A stretch of 64,000 nucleotides of DNA from Amborella trichopoda (Eukaryota > Streptophyta > Magnoliopsida > Amborellales > Amborellaceae), in assembly GCF_000471905.2 (NCBI RefSeq), contig NW_006500031.1, positions 744,368 to 808,367 of the forward strand, given 5' to 3'. A program made the position numbers and the translations under genes. Below the pieces are notes generated by a model. It was not told where the DNA came from. It did no database searches and saw only the letters and a list, made by a program, of their open reading frames with translations. Shown here in pieces: positions 34,354 through 47,200 of this stretch (positions within the stretch are counted from its first letter, which is position 1; each line of letters starts with the position of its first letter).

Positions 34354-37300
34354 ATGAGGTATTTCGCCCTTGTTTTGTAATTCCTGAGCATTGGTTTCTT
34401 GTATTATCTTTGAATTCTCTCTTTTAACTGTTCCTTGAAAATCTGAAACTTTGTCTTCACGATCCTTGGATATAGTTATTCTGTGGTAGATTTTGTTCAG
34501 ATTGGGTTCTTGTACTGTAAATTTTTGGACTGGGTTCATGCTTTTGAAGAAAATAAGGATATAATTCTTGGTAGAAAGAACCCTTGTAGATCGAGGTTTT
34601 TCGCCGGAAAAAGTTAGTTAAAACTAGAAAAAAAAATGGAACTCGAATAGGTGGGGTTTTACTGTGTGGATGCGAAGTTGCTAGTTTTGGATTTTGTTTT
34701 CATTTGGTGAAGTTGTGTTTTGGAGATACAGGAAGGAGTTGAATGTTTTCGTTAATGATTTTTTAGTTCCTTTACTTGGTTTTGGTTTGCAAGATAGTGA
34801 AGATCTGTCCTGTAATTGTACATGTTGGAGGTCGAAATATCATTTTCAGTGTGGGTGTGAACTTGTGATTATGGGGGAAAAATTCTCAGGGAGCAGTGAG
34901 GAGATGAGATAAAGAGACAAGGATTGCGAAAAGAAAGAACTTGGAGTTATATAAGTGAACAGAGGGAAGTTATAATCTTCATATTCTTATCTTGAAGGAA
35001 AACCAGATAACAGCAATTCAGTCAAGGCTGAACTTCTAATAGTTTTAGATTTCAGATTTACCGATTTTGTGGTTATGGAGGTTTAGTGAGCAGCAACTAT
35101 TAAAAGGGAAAGAATTTTACTGTTAGGACATAGTTTTGGTGTATTCGGCATCAAAAAGGATAGATAGAGGGTGTCTTGAAGTAAGTTTATACTTCTGAAA
35201 AATTAGGGAGGAGCAAAGAAGTAACACGTTTTTCTCCGATCAATAGAGTTCTGAAAGTTTTCACAGAATTTATGCAAAATCTGACCTAAAGACTTCGGTG
35301 GATATGTCAGTCCAGGTACGAAACCTTTACAAGACAGTTCCTGTCTATACATCTTTCTTGTGTAATATGTATATCTGATGGGAAACATCAAAACCATAAT
35401 GCATTTTGTGTGTGATTGCTCTTTATTGTGCTTGTTTGAATCAACACTGCTTATTCTCTCTCTCTCTCTCTCACGTGCGGTGTAGAGCTTTAGGTGCTTC
35501 TTTTAACCTGAAACTATTGACTGACCAGTGTCGAATTTGTGGCCAGGCTAAAAGCATAGGCGCAAGTGCAACTTCAGCCTCAAGTAGCATTCCTAGCTAC
35601 CATGTATATTCTGAAATCAGTTGGGCATGCACAGTGAAGGTTCCGATTGGGGAGATGCATCTTTCAGGGGATGAGCAGGCAGCCAAGGTTGGTTCGGTTG
35701 TTAAGTTAATTTTGATTCCTATTGGTCATCTTCTCGGTTATTAATGCAGCAAAAGACAATGAACATATGAAATTTTCATGATAGTAGACCAAATCGACTG
35801 AACTTCAAAACCTTTTCTGTTATTAATAGGTCAGGAAGCCTTACACAATCACAAAACAGAGAGAGCGATGGACAGAGGAAGAACACAAGAAGTTCTTGGA
35901 AGCCCTAAAATTGTATGGGCGAGCCTGGCGTCGCATCGAAGGTATTCTTAGTTATTATTATCCCTTGTTGTTGAATGGGTATCTGAATTTAGGTTTGTTA
36001 TTATTGTCTACCCAGGCTTGTTTCTCTCTCTTAAATAATATTTCTGTGTATGCAGAGCATGTTGGGACCAAGACTGCTGTTCAAATCCGAAGCCATGCTC
36101 AAAAGTTCTTCTCTAAGGTTCCACTGCTTAATACTTCCCACTTTACTCATAATTCCGAATGCTTCATGTTTCCATATCTTATACATGGGTGGGCTTCCTT
36201 GATACTCCACTGCGAGTAAGTTTCATTCTTTACAAGATGAAACAGGGTGGGATCATTTACACCAGAATGAGTAACTATATGGCTATAGGCTTCCTTTTTC
36301 TAATTTCCTTTTGGGTTTCTCCAACTTTAGGTAGCTCGAGATTCGAACAACGGTGGTTGTTCAAAGGCTATTGAGATTCCTCCGCCAAGGCCTAAGAGGA
36401 AGCCTCTCCATCCATATCCGAGAAAATCAGCTAACCGTTCTAAGTTGGATGTCATAATACCAGATAAAGATGGATCCATTTTGCCAAATTTATCTGGGGT
36501 TGGTTCGAGCCTAATGATACCTTCACTATCTGAGCAAGGTAACAGGTCTCCGTCACCAAATTCATCAGGGACTGGTTCAAGCCTTTTGATATCTTCCCTG
36601 TGTGAGCAAGGAGAGGGATCTCCTACGTCAGTTTTATCAGCTGCGCGTTTGGAAATGGCATCGTTGGATTCCAACCTGGAGGAAAGGTCTCCATCTCCTG
36701 CTTCCTCTGCTTCTGATTCAAATCCTGTGGCTTTCAGAGAGTTGGAGTATGAAAATGGTGGCCCTATTGATTCGGAACCTAGTGGATTGGAGCATGACAG
36801 CGCATCTGATGCACCGCGTTTACTGGCTTCTGGGTTGAGTCATCAAGAGAAGCCTGCCATGGTATATTCTATGCTTCTAACTCTGGATGACTTCTTACAT
36901 TCTCTTATCAGAAACTCTTTACTATTTTAATAATTTAATGATTTCTTCTTTTGGCGGTTTTCTTCTGAAATTGGTTAATACATTGTAAACTGGAATTGTT
37001 TTAGTAGATTGTGAACTTGATTATTCACTTTAAACAAGAGAAAAGCTTCAGGAACTGCATTGGTTTCTTCTCTCTCAAATATTGTTATTTAAATTGCTAT
37101 ATTATAATATAAAGTTAGATTATTTCATTTGTACATTTATTGTGTGATAGAATTACCTCCGTATATTCATTTTGTCTTCGTAAGTAGGTTCTCCTTTCTT
37201 ACTGGTTCCTTGTGTTTTCTATTGCACGATACACTGAGAGGAGGAGAAACCTTCTCTGGTTAATCTCAGCCTCGTCATGTTTTTCCTTCAATTATTTTTG

Positions 37301-38204
37301 TGTTCTTTTTGCTTCTACATATTTTACGATACTGATCTTGTGAAGCCTTTCTCTATTCTGTTGTCCAATTTGACCTTGTTTCCCCTTACTGATCTGTATC
37401 TTTCCCATTTTGATTCTGTAGAAATCTGAATCGAGCCTCTCTAATGCAAGGAATAACCCTGACCAAGGAGTGCTCAATTCCGAATGCAACAAGAATGAAT
37501 CACCAGCTGAAACATCAACACTGAGCCTCAAGCTATTTGGTAGGACTGTTTTTGTTACTGGTTCTCATAGACCATCTCACAAAACCGAAGAGAACGATTC
37601 TTCCCAGAAAATTCCCTTCACGGCAGCCGAAATTCCTTCTGAGAACCAAATCCATACTCCATCAGAGGGAGCTTCACCAAGTGATGTCTCAGACCCTTCG
37701 TTTAATGCCTCTTGGAAGGGTGGCCTTAATACTGAAATGCCCAATGTGATCTATTCTAATGCAATGCCCTATTGGGCACTGTATAAAGCTTCTCCTTTGC
37801 CTTTTATAAATATGGCCTCTGAATTCAAGGTTCAGGCTAAAACTGTAAATTGTACAGCTTCTGATACCTGTATAGAAGGTTTGGATGATAAACAAAGGGC
37901 TCAAAAGGAAGGGTCATGGACTGGTTCGAATACGGGCTCGGCTAATGAGATGTGTGGTGGAGATAAGAATGGTGATGTTGTGAACTCTTCTGAAAAACAT
38001 GGGTTGTTTTTTTATGGGGAGCTTCATTCTAAAGAGAGAGTGGAATCGGGTTCTGGAATTTGCTTAAAGGGTGGTAGTAACGAGTGTTTGAACACTAGTC
38101 AAGTGAGTTTTAGGAGTTGTGGAAAGGGGTTTGTGCCTTATAGGAGGCAGTCATGGAGTGAGGATGATATGAGAGAAGGGAAGAGAATTAGGCTTTGCTT
38201 GTGA
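34354..38204 (+). CDS. RVE1-like: REVEILLE1-like SHAQKYF-type MYB transcription factor
   Basis: Predicted 564 residues from exons 34354-34358, 35486-35687, 35830-35941, 36056-36117, 36331-36861 and 37422-38204, all with GT-AG introns and matching phases. The single MYB repeat spans residues 77-127 ([41 protein letters not shown] at 119-125). It is followed by the RVE-type proline/basic block [19 protein letters not shown] (141-159), the [11 protein letters not shown] motif (339-349) and [10 protein letters not shown]. By family it is a nuclear, clock-regulated factor linking the clock to auxin or growth. Exon 1 contributes only ATG AG; if that start is not used, Met59 (35655) gives [11 protein letters not shown] before the MYB. 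Residues 182-229 are a 24-residue tandem duplication. RVE1/RVE2/RVE7 subgroup is most likely. Confidence 0.92.
36493..36636 (+). repeat. 72-bp in-frame tandem duplication inside the REVEILLE-like exon 5
   Basis: Residues 182-205 ([16 protein letters not shown], then NRSPSPNS) and 206-229 ([16 protein letters not shown], then EGSPTSVL) align without gaps. They diverge at several sites, so the duplication is not recent. Confidence 0.85.
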
Positions 38205-40053
38205 TGTTGGGGTGGAAGAGAAACAGAAGGAAAAGGAAAAGAGAGAATGGAGAGAGAAGATTTAGGGATGGAGTTTTCTGATGATAATTTTAAGTTCAGT
38301 TTTTGAGCCTCTCTTCTCAGCTTATATCTCAGAGGGTGCTTTCCTCTGATCCAAAGGTATAAAATAGTCCTTTTTCTTCCCTCTTCTTTATTTTGTAATT
38401 CTTTCTGTTCAGATTTTTCCCGTCTGTATGCCTTTGTAAAACCTTGGATCTCTTTTCCTCTGTAAGCTTTTTGTAACCATGGAACTTCTCTTATAAATTG
38501 TTTTTGCGAAGGCATGTTTCATGCTTTCGTTGTCCAAATATAGAAGGCTGAACAGCCTTTATCTCAGCTGTTGTGCACTGAATTATTCCTTGGAAGCTCT
38601 CTCTCTCACACACACAAACTCACTGCTCTGACATACACACTTGCACACGCATGCACACAATTTTTTATTGCATTGTTCTATGCGAGAACTGCATGCAATG
38701 GGAATAACTTGGATACGAAATCGTAAAGCTGTCCTAAGATTTTGGGTGTGAAATCCGACTGATGTTTATGCATGAGATTCCTTGTACTTTTGAAGGCAAC
38801 AATCAGTGACAGATCTCATCGTTTTCTCGTCTAGCAGCTTGGGATAATAGATCTTTTTCTCTTTTACCAATCTAACAGCTTGGAGTGATTTTTGACATTT
38901 TTGTCGCAAATGTAGGTCTCATTTTATACTTTCCCTTCTCTCTCTGTTTCTCTGTTGGAATTTGTTTAGTAGGATATTCTTTTATGAAAAAATGCTCACT
39001 TGTTATTGTTATGGCTTAATTCATATATTTTTTCGACGGATATTTTGTGATTTGTGGGAATAATTGGTTATTTTTTCGAAGTCAATGGATGTTTCAAAAA
39101 GGTGTTGTAATATTTGATTATTATTATTATTTAATTTTTGTATGTTTTAAGGGACATTTCATGATTTTCGGAATAGTTAGTTGATTATATTTAGAGATGC
39201 ATGGGTGTTTTAGTGTGATAATATTTGATTAATATAACTGCATTCTTTTTTTGGTGAGAATCGAAAGAAGAAAAATCCCTTGAGGTTGCAACCTCGTAGA
39301 GAAGGAAGACCTCAAAATCCAGGAATAGGAGTATTTTCAACTCACAAAACTTTCCAATTGATCATCTCGACATGGATATAGAGATTAAAAAAAATAATGT
39401 TTTGTCCTAAAGAGAGTGCATCTGGACTGTTAATTTCAAAGTTCTCGAGTATTTATACATTTTTCTTGATTTGTATTTTTTTAATTTTAAATGACTAGAA
39501 CTTAATATGGATTTTCAAGATACCATTACTGGTTGAGGGTGTCGGAAGGGGTATATGGCTTGCTGAATAATGTACCTAATAGCACCATGTAATTTGATGT
39601 AAAAGGGTATCTCGTTTGTTGAATAGCAGTGGGTTTCGAGGTAAGCGAAGGTTTACATAATGCTTGGCTTTTGCGCCTTGATTCTTGAAAGGTGTGCTTT
39701 ATTGCAAGAGAACTCTCCAATTTATCATCTTAGTTTTGAATTACAGCTATGAATAAAATGAATTTCAAAGCCCATATATAATGATATCTTGCAGTACTAT
39801 CAGGCCATTTCATATTTGGTCTAATTCATCTTTTGAGATTGTTGAAGTCCAAAATACTCAAATGGTGCCTAATATGCATAACAAAAGGAGCTTCAGTGGA
39901 CCTAGTAAGTTTGGAAATCTGAAAAGTCTTTACCGGTTTATTATGTCCAACAACGAGGGTATTTTGGGTAAAAAATAAAAAATAGAAACATGCGCTATAA
40001 ATAAGAAAAATTAGAAAGTTCTAAATTTTTTAAAAGGGCTGGTATACCATAAA
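38205..40053. other. 3' UTR and flanking DNA of the REVEILLE-like gene
   Basis: No further coding segment seen. A CA-rich microsatellite lies at about 38606-38660. The rest is AT-rich with small open frames lacking motifs. Confidence 0.5.
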
Positions 40054-40469
40054 GGGTGCAGAGCCTAGGCTTTAAACAATCAAATTAGAGCCTAACTTCG
40101 AATAGTATTGAGAAATATGGTTGCCTAACTTCAAATGGTATTGAGAAAGGTTTCAATACTGGAAGTCTTTGTGATATCTTCAAAATATATTTTCATCTTT
40201 ATTTATAAAGTTTTAAGGCTTAAAAAATTGTGTTGATCGACATATCTATGAAAATTTGAAAATCTTGACAATTGATGGTCAAAAAATATGTTATAAAATG
40301 CACTGTTTCTAAAACTTGAAATCCATTTTTTTTTCATATCCATGCATCTTGATGTCGAGATGATCAATTTAGGGATATTTATGGATTAAAACAACCTCTT
40401 ATAGTAAAATTTTTGATGTAGGTTCTAATTTGATTGTTTAGAGCCTCGGCTCTGTATAAACCTTTTCCT
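40054..40469 (-). mobile_element. hAT-like MITE, family A copy 4
   Basis: It begins GGGTGCAGAGCCTAGGCTTT and ends with GAGCCTCGGCTCTGTATAAA followed by CCTTTTCCT. Flanking 8-mers ACCATAAA (40046-40053) and ACTATAAA (40470-40477) differ at one base. It is oriented opposite to copy 5. Confidence 0.75.
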
Positions 40470-40477
40470 ACTATAAA

Positions 40478-40872
40478 AGAGAAAAGTTTTTATAGGGCTG
40501 AGGCTCTAAATAATAAATTAGAGCTTACATCAAAAGTTTCACTAGAAGAGGTTGTTTTGATGCTCAAATATACTCAAATTGATCATCTCGACAATAAGAT
40601 ACATGGACATGAGAAAAAGAATGGATTTCAAGTTTTCGAAATAGTGCATCTTGTAACGTATATTTGGACAATCAATTTTCAAGATTTTTAAGTTTTTATG
40701 GATTTGCTCGATCTAGACTATTTTTGAAGCTTTAAATCTTATAATTAAAGATAAAAATAGTTTTTAAGGCTTTCATAAAGATTTTCAGTATTGAAACTAC
40801 ATTTCTCGTTACTATTTGAAGGTGAGCTCTAACTTGATTGTTTAGAGCCTCGGCTTTATGCAAACCGCACCC
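40478..40872 (+). mobile_element. hAT-like MITE, family A copy 5
   Basis: The left end holds GGGCTGAGGCTCTAAATAAT; the right end is GAGCCTCGGCTTTATGCAAA followed by CCGCACCC. Flanked by ACTATAAA (40470-40477) and ATTATAAA (40873-40880). It sits directly against copy 4 as an inverted pair. Confidence 0.8.
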
Positions 40873-40880
40873 ATTATAAA

Positions 40881-42421
40881 ATCATTCATTCTTGTTGTAT
40901 GGAGTTCACAATTACTCTTGGCTATTTAGATGTCAATTGATAGCTTGTGTATGTCACATTGTTTGAGATTTTTTTTTGCATTTTGAGTTTGGTTAGTGGC
41001 ATTCTTACAACCACCTGATTTGAAATTTGATGGACAAAAGTGTTTATGATATCTTTGTACCAATCTCTTATGGCGGGTTTGTTTTTTTGAAAGATATCTT
41101 CTGAAAAGTTGAATGTTTTGTTTTGGAAGGTTTAAATAAATTCTGGGTACTGTGTTCGATAAACTACTCAAACGTTTTGAGTATTGCGTTTGGCAACATA
41201 TACATATTAACTATATAAATATAAATATATAACATAATATAATATATAATATAATATATTTTATTAATGTATATTTATTATAAATAACATATGAATATAT
41301 AATAGAATATTATAAATTATAATATTATATTATTTAATATTATAGTATAATAATATTATATTATATTATATCATATTAATATTATGTATTTATATTATGC
41401 ATAGTGAATAGTGATCAACAAATAAGTTTTGAAAAGATTAAGTTCTTACCCCTCATAGGAATTTAATCTTTCATTTTTTAACAAAGAAATGAGAATTTTT
41501 GTTGAAAAATTAGTTTCTAAATTTTTATTGGAAAGTGTAAAATAAATGCGAAGCTTTTTCAAAATATAAAAAAATACTTTATAAAAGAATACTTTCAGAA
41601 TTTCAAAATCTTAAAGAACACTTCATGAATACTTTCAGAAAAACCATCACACTCTGTACTTTTCATTTTGAAAATTGAAGAATGACCCCAGCAATCAACA
41701 CCCAATCCTGCGCTCGTGATACATCCGTGGAGCTCACCGATCACGGTGAGGTTGGATGGGAAGCATCCAATCCAATGGAAAATTCTTTTTCTCCATTGTA
41801 AAGTGAACCGGAATTATTTGCACCATGCAACACTACTAATAATTTGTTCCTTAAACTTTTAGATAAAATACGAATACTTGGATCTCTATACTAGGGATCA
41901 CAAACCATGGATTCCGATTGAAATTTGTCGATTTGGATTGGAATCGATAGCTGCCTGACCGGATTCTTTTATGAAATTGGGTTTGTCCACGAGTTAAGCA
42001 AATTATTTTAGAGAATAGGTTTTCATTTCCCAGCAAGCATCCTACTGTTCCCACCTATTCTATTGTCTAGAAATCTTATTTTTTGATTTTTGAAAATTTA
42101 TCAGAACTATATCCTTATTTTCACCTAATTGAAAAAAAACCTCAATTTTTATAAATCTCTTCCACGCCATTTTTTTTCCAATTTTGATATATATTTTTTT
42201 TATCAAAATAACCTTCATGGTAATCGTATTATTATGAAGCCCTAGCATTACAGTACTTTAATTACTATAAGGACTACCCCATTTTATACGGCATTTTAAA
42301 TGCCGCGATAACTCAAAAGTATTTTAAATGCCAAAAATAAGGAAAAAAAGTGTGAACAAAGTTTAAGAATGTTTCGGGGTTTTTTTTTTTTTTTACTAAT
42401 TTGTAAAAAATTAAAGTATAT
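40881..42421. other. Intergenic, AT-rich, no gene seen
   Basis: Contains an extreme AT block at about 41205-41395 made of ATATAATATA-type permutations. No recognisable coding segment. Confidence 0.5.
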
Positions 42422-42724
42422 TTATGATAATTTCTCTTGATTTTTTTTATTCCAAAATTTAAAATTGTATTCAACTCTCTTGGACCAATTCCCATATTGG
42501 AGAATCATTCTATTCTTCATGTATCCCATCCAGTTCGGTTCTGGTTCAGCTGGTGACCAATCCGGCCAACCCATCCTGGATTTGAAATTCTGCTCCATAG
42601 TTAGCCATCGTCTTTTATCCTCTTGTGCAACCGTCTTACTGGTGTTTGTGTGGGTGCTTCCGCTTTTTACAAACAATGGTACGCATGAGAACATAAAATA
42701 TGCCATTGCAAAAGTAATCACCAT
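42422..42724 (-). CDS. Possible small membrane protein, unrecognised
   Basis: A 100-residue frame starting MVITFAMAYFMFSCVPLFV, one plausible membrane span, followed by a charged stretch with EDKRRWLTMEQNFKSRMGWP and EPEPNWMGYMKNRM. The composition looks protein-like, more so than the overlapping plus-strand frame. No family was recognised. It has no visible introns and its 3' part drifts into AT-rich DNA, so it may be the degraded copy of a gene located elsewhere. Confidence 0.3.
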   Translation of the reverse strand: MVITFAMAYFMFSCVPLFVKSGSTHTNTSKTVAQEDKRRWLTMEQNFKSRMGWPDWSPAEPEPNWMGYMKNRMILQYGNWSKRVEYNFKFWNKKNQEKLS

Positions 42725-43164
42725 CCAATCACTAGGTTGGACGGTGATGAAAAGAGAATATGACCTTCTAACGCATTGCTTGGGTATCAATAATCCTTAT
42801 GAGCGCATATGTCCTGTGATCGTGTGGATCATGGTAATTTGCCCCTTCTTAACATGACATACATCAAATTTAAAACAAAGGATCACAATGCTCTCATAGC
42901 TCTAGAGAGCTTCTCAACTGCACCAACAACTATAAAACACATTCTCTCTCTCTCTCTGATACAAGTATAAAATAAAGCCATCCTGCAATGTAGAAATTAC
43001 TGTTCATAATCTATATGAAGCAAAAGTCCTACTAAAACATTAACTGTCTAAAACTTTAAATGCTTCACTGTTTCAACTGGAGATAAATAATTTGAAGTGA
43101 AGAAAATTTTCACCAATAATGGAGCGACGCAAGTCACATTACAGATGCATATGTATCGACATCC

Positions 43165-44178
43165 TCAATATTGCGGTGGAAAGCGGTTGAAGCTCTTCTG
43201 GAGCTCGGACTTTGATTTTGCAACTTCCACAAATATGACTCTTCCATCCAAAAACTGAAACCAACACCCAAATGGTAGATTCAACACATATAAATTCATC
43301 TCACATGCATACTCACGAAAAAATACATGCAAGGAATGCTCTTTGAAAATAATAAAATGTAAGATGAAAATAGAACCAAAACAAGGCCATTAATAATCAT
43401 TAAAAATGAAAAGCAGATAATAAGCTCCAGATTGATTGTAAGCATGCAAATCATGCACACAACCAGATAAAATGATTACAATTTTTTTTTTTGGGTGAAT
43501 AAAATGATTACAAACTTCAAATCAAGGTTTTAATTGAAGAGTTTTCAAGAAGTTTCAAAATTTTATCAAAAGCCATTACTCAATTAAAAAAAAAGAAGGG
43601 AAAATAGTCAAATTTTGAAAGCAAAGGGTGATTAGTGAATTTTTGAAACCTAAGGAGATCAAGCTGTTCAAGTGGTATATTCATCTTTTCTGAAAACCCG
43701 AGATGCTTATTCCAAATTTATATAGAGAAGAGTCTGTTACGTCCAATCGTATTTCGACATAAGCAGTTAAGGTTTATCTATTAAAAATTTAAATTATAAG
43801 AAAGAACTGCAATGTTATTCAACTGAGATATATGGGATGAATAAATATAAGAAAGAACTGCAATGTTTTCAACTGAGATATATGGGAGGAATAAATATAA
43901 GAAAGAACTGCAATGTTATTCAACTGAGATATATGGGATGAATAAATTTTGAAATGTGGGCATACCTTCCCATGCATTCCCTCTATGGCTTGTCTTGATT
44001 CTTCCTCAGTTGCATACTCCAGAAAAGCAAAGCCTCTGGGTCTATTAGCTCTTTTGTCCATTACAAGTTTAACTGCAATAGCTATGCAAAATATCAGGAA
44101 AAAAAGGGTAGAGGAATAACGACACTTAACCCAGCTGATGGAAACATTTAGGCACCATGTGTGTGTGTGTGCGTCTGT

Positions 44179-44209
<31 letters not shown>

Positions 44210-47200
44210 ATTTATTAGGTAACAACAATTTTAGAAGAAAGAAAAGTATATATAGATCTAAGGAAAGGAGAAGTGCAAAAGAGCAACACAATTTCATTTG
44301 GATAATGAATGAGGAAATCTAGGCCTCATTTGCTTGCCACCCAGAAACATCCTTTGTGCTGATCAGGAAGCCTTTTAGGTGAGGAACCCTTTGTGGTTCA
44401 GGTGGTCCTTTGGATGCCAATTAAAAACCCAAGTAGCAGTCAGAGCATTTTCTGAGTGAGATGAAAACTGGAAATACCAGTTTTCATCCAACTTGAAAAA
44501 TTGTATGTTTTAAGGGTCAATTACCACTTGATCAAAACATGTATCACTATCCAAACTGGGTAAGTGTGTGTTTGTGGTCTATGTTTTAATTACTCTGATG
44601 TGCTCATTTTATTCTTCTGAGAGAGCTCACTCCAACAAGATGTAAGTTTTCTTACATTTTCACACTGAACGACAAGGTCTCTTCATGAATTTGAGGGAAA
44701 TTCTGTGTCAATTTCAAATCTGGCTTCTTGGTTTTCCTTTACTAAAATAAATTTTCTTTATCATCAATTAGTTTCAGTCATTTGATCTTAAAATATTGTG
44801 GTTCAGTTGTTTTCCCTTCACTCATCTATACACTAACCTGGAAATGCTCTGCACCAGAAAAAAAAAAAAAGTAAGGATGATAACAGTACCATGATACTCA
44901 CATGCTTGAATGTTTAAGTTTGGTTTTGACTTTTGGGAGATAATTCTAGCAGAATTGGCATAGCCATACTAAATGGCACAAAAATAAAACACGAAAGTTG
45001 AATGGAAACTCACTCACTATTTTCGTACCAATAGTAACTCACTGAAATGGCCATATAAAGATATATAAGTAACCAAATTAACGGTCATTAGTTTTGTACG
45101 AAAAAATACTGCATCTTTGCATGACTTGAAGAAGAGAAATAATAGTATAAAAGCAGGAGTTCAAGAACTACACCTTCAACAAGTTGGCCAAAGTTCTTAA
45201 ATGCATTTCTCAGACTTTCTTCAGTTGTACGGAATGAAAGACCTGTAAGCAGATCAATGCATGCTATTTAATAAAAAATTGAGCCAAAATTGCGAGAAAG
45301 TATAGGAAGACATCTTTCCTTCGTGACAAGTACTCCTCACATTGATCTCAACAATTTTTTTAATCAATTGCGTCAATCTCAACATCTGGACTCAATATTC
45401 TCAATGAGCCACATGAGTTCATAATTTCACATGAGATCATTATCCAAAAATTAGAATATCGATTTCTCACAAGCCAAATATTTCAAAATTTGGTACCATT
45501 CCAACCTTTCCATCAACCCCCACCCCAAAAAGAAAGAAAAGGAAACAAGGAAAAGAGAAAAGGGCAAAAGAAAAAAAAAGAAAAAGAAAAAGAAAAAGAA
45601 ATATTTCCTTCCAATAGATATGATGTTCGAACCATAGGTGCAGTATAAATCAGGAAATGAGAGAAGCGGGTTCCCTACTTACATTGATAATTCCCCACTA
45701 AATCCTATTTGACTCTTGAACCCCGTGCTCCTCCTTCATTACTTTGAACCTCCTTTCCCAACCCCATTGCTTTTCATCCCTATACTAGAACTCCCTTGTT
45801 AGTTGTTTCAACTAACTTGCAATGGCGCAATAGTAAGATACTTGACAATGTGGACTTTCTCAGGGTAATCTTACAACAAAGATATGCAGTCATTTTCCAG
45901 TAGAACCATTTCTGCTCAAGGTCTATTACTGAGCCTGACAGGCTTTTCCGAAGCTTACCTCCATAGAAGTGGACATACAGTGAAATGTTGAACAAAGGAA
46001 CCTACCTTCACCTTAGCTTGTCAGATATTTCTTCCCATGACTTCCTTATACTCCACTCTAATGACCAGTTTCTTCCTTTTATTGAATGAATGAAGTTGAA
46101 AATATTATGACCAGCTTCTCAATGAATGCATTCTCTTGCTCAAAATAACCCCAAAACATTGAAGTGTTACTCTTAAATTTTTCAAATGAGAAATCAAGGA
46201 ATCATGAATATGAGGGTAGCATAGAGAATTGCTATTTACAGTTATAGAGGACGACCAAAATCAGATGGTATTATGGGAACAAGAAAAGGGAGAGAGGGTC
46301 TCCCTACCTTAACGTTAGAGCTACCGAATAAACCATAATGCACCCTGTTGGCCATAATGCAGAAAGACTTAGATGATAAACAAGCCAACGTCTACCTTGT
46401 TATTGATCACTGAAACTCACCACCCCAAATAGTCACAAACTTTCTCAAATAGTCATGAAGCATCCCAAATAGTCATGAACTCCGTGAAACTCACCTTGTC
46501 ATTTATCACTAACTCCCCATCCCAAATAATCATAAACTCACCAAGTAGCCACTCAAGCGATCCCAAATGGTATCAACTTTCCTTATTCTCTACCAAAAGT
46601 AACATCCTTGGCCTTCTTCCTATATGTCACAAGATTAGACATGAATGGGCCATCGATGACCATCTAAATCAGCCTACTCTCTCTTCATTAAAAGAAAAAA
46701 AAAGAAAAAAAAGAACGTTTTTGTCGTAAGATATAGCTGACGGCCTCATGAAGAATGAAGACCTACACAAAAGCTTTAATCATGTAAACCTTGACAACCC
46801 ACAAATAAGTCAAAACTCCCAAAAGTCCTCTGCATTCAGGCAATGAATGCATACAAATCATCATAAGGACATAAACTAATGCTTCATTTTTAAGGAGGAA
46901 GAAAGAGTGAAAAAAATTACACATTGAAGCCCTATTTTCTAGATGACTATGTCATGAACAAGACAGTGATCGGATTATAGTTGATCGAACACAAAAAGAT
47001 GAAAACCTTGATATCATCAAGACTATGTTTCAAGGAAAACAGAGGAAACGCTAGTATGATGCCATGGAACTGAGGTGGCTAATTTATAGATGGACCTTTT
47101 CTAAAATTAAAATTACTTTTATATACACTTGGAGGAATTCCTTTCCAAGTTGATCAGAAGTCAAAATACAAATCAGATATCATTGCCTAGAAACTGTAAA

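Noticed and set aside
42465-42857. 130-residue plus-strand hydrophobic frame
   Set aside because: It is antisense to the more protein-like minus-strand frame. Its hydrophobic composition is what antisense reading would produce.
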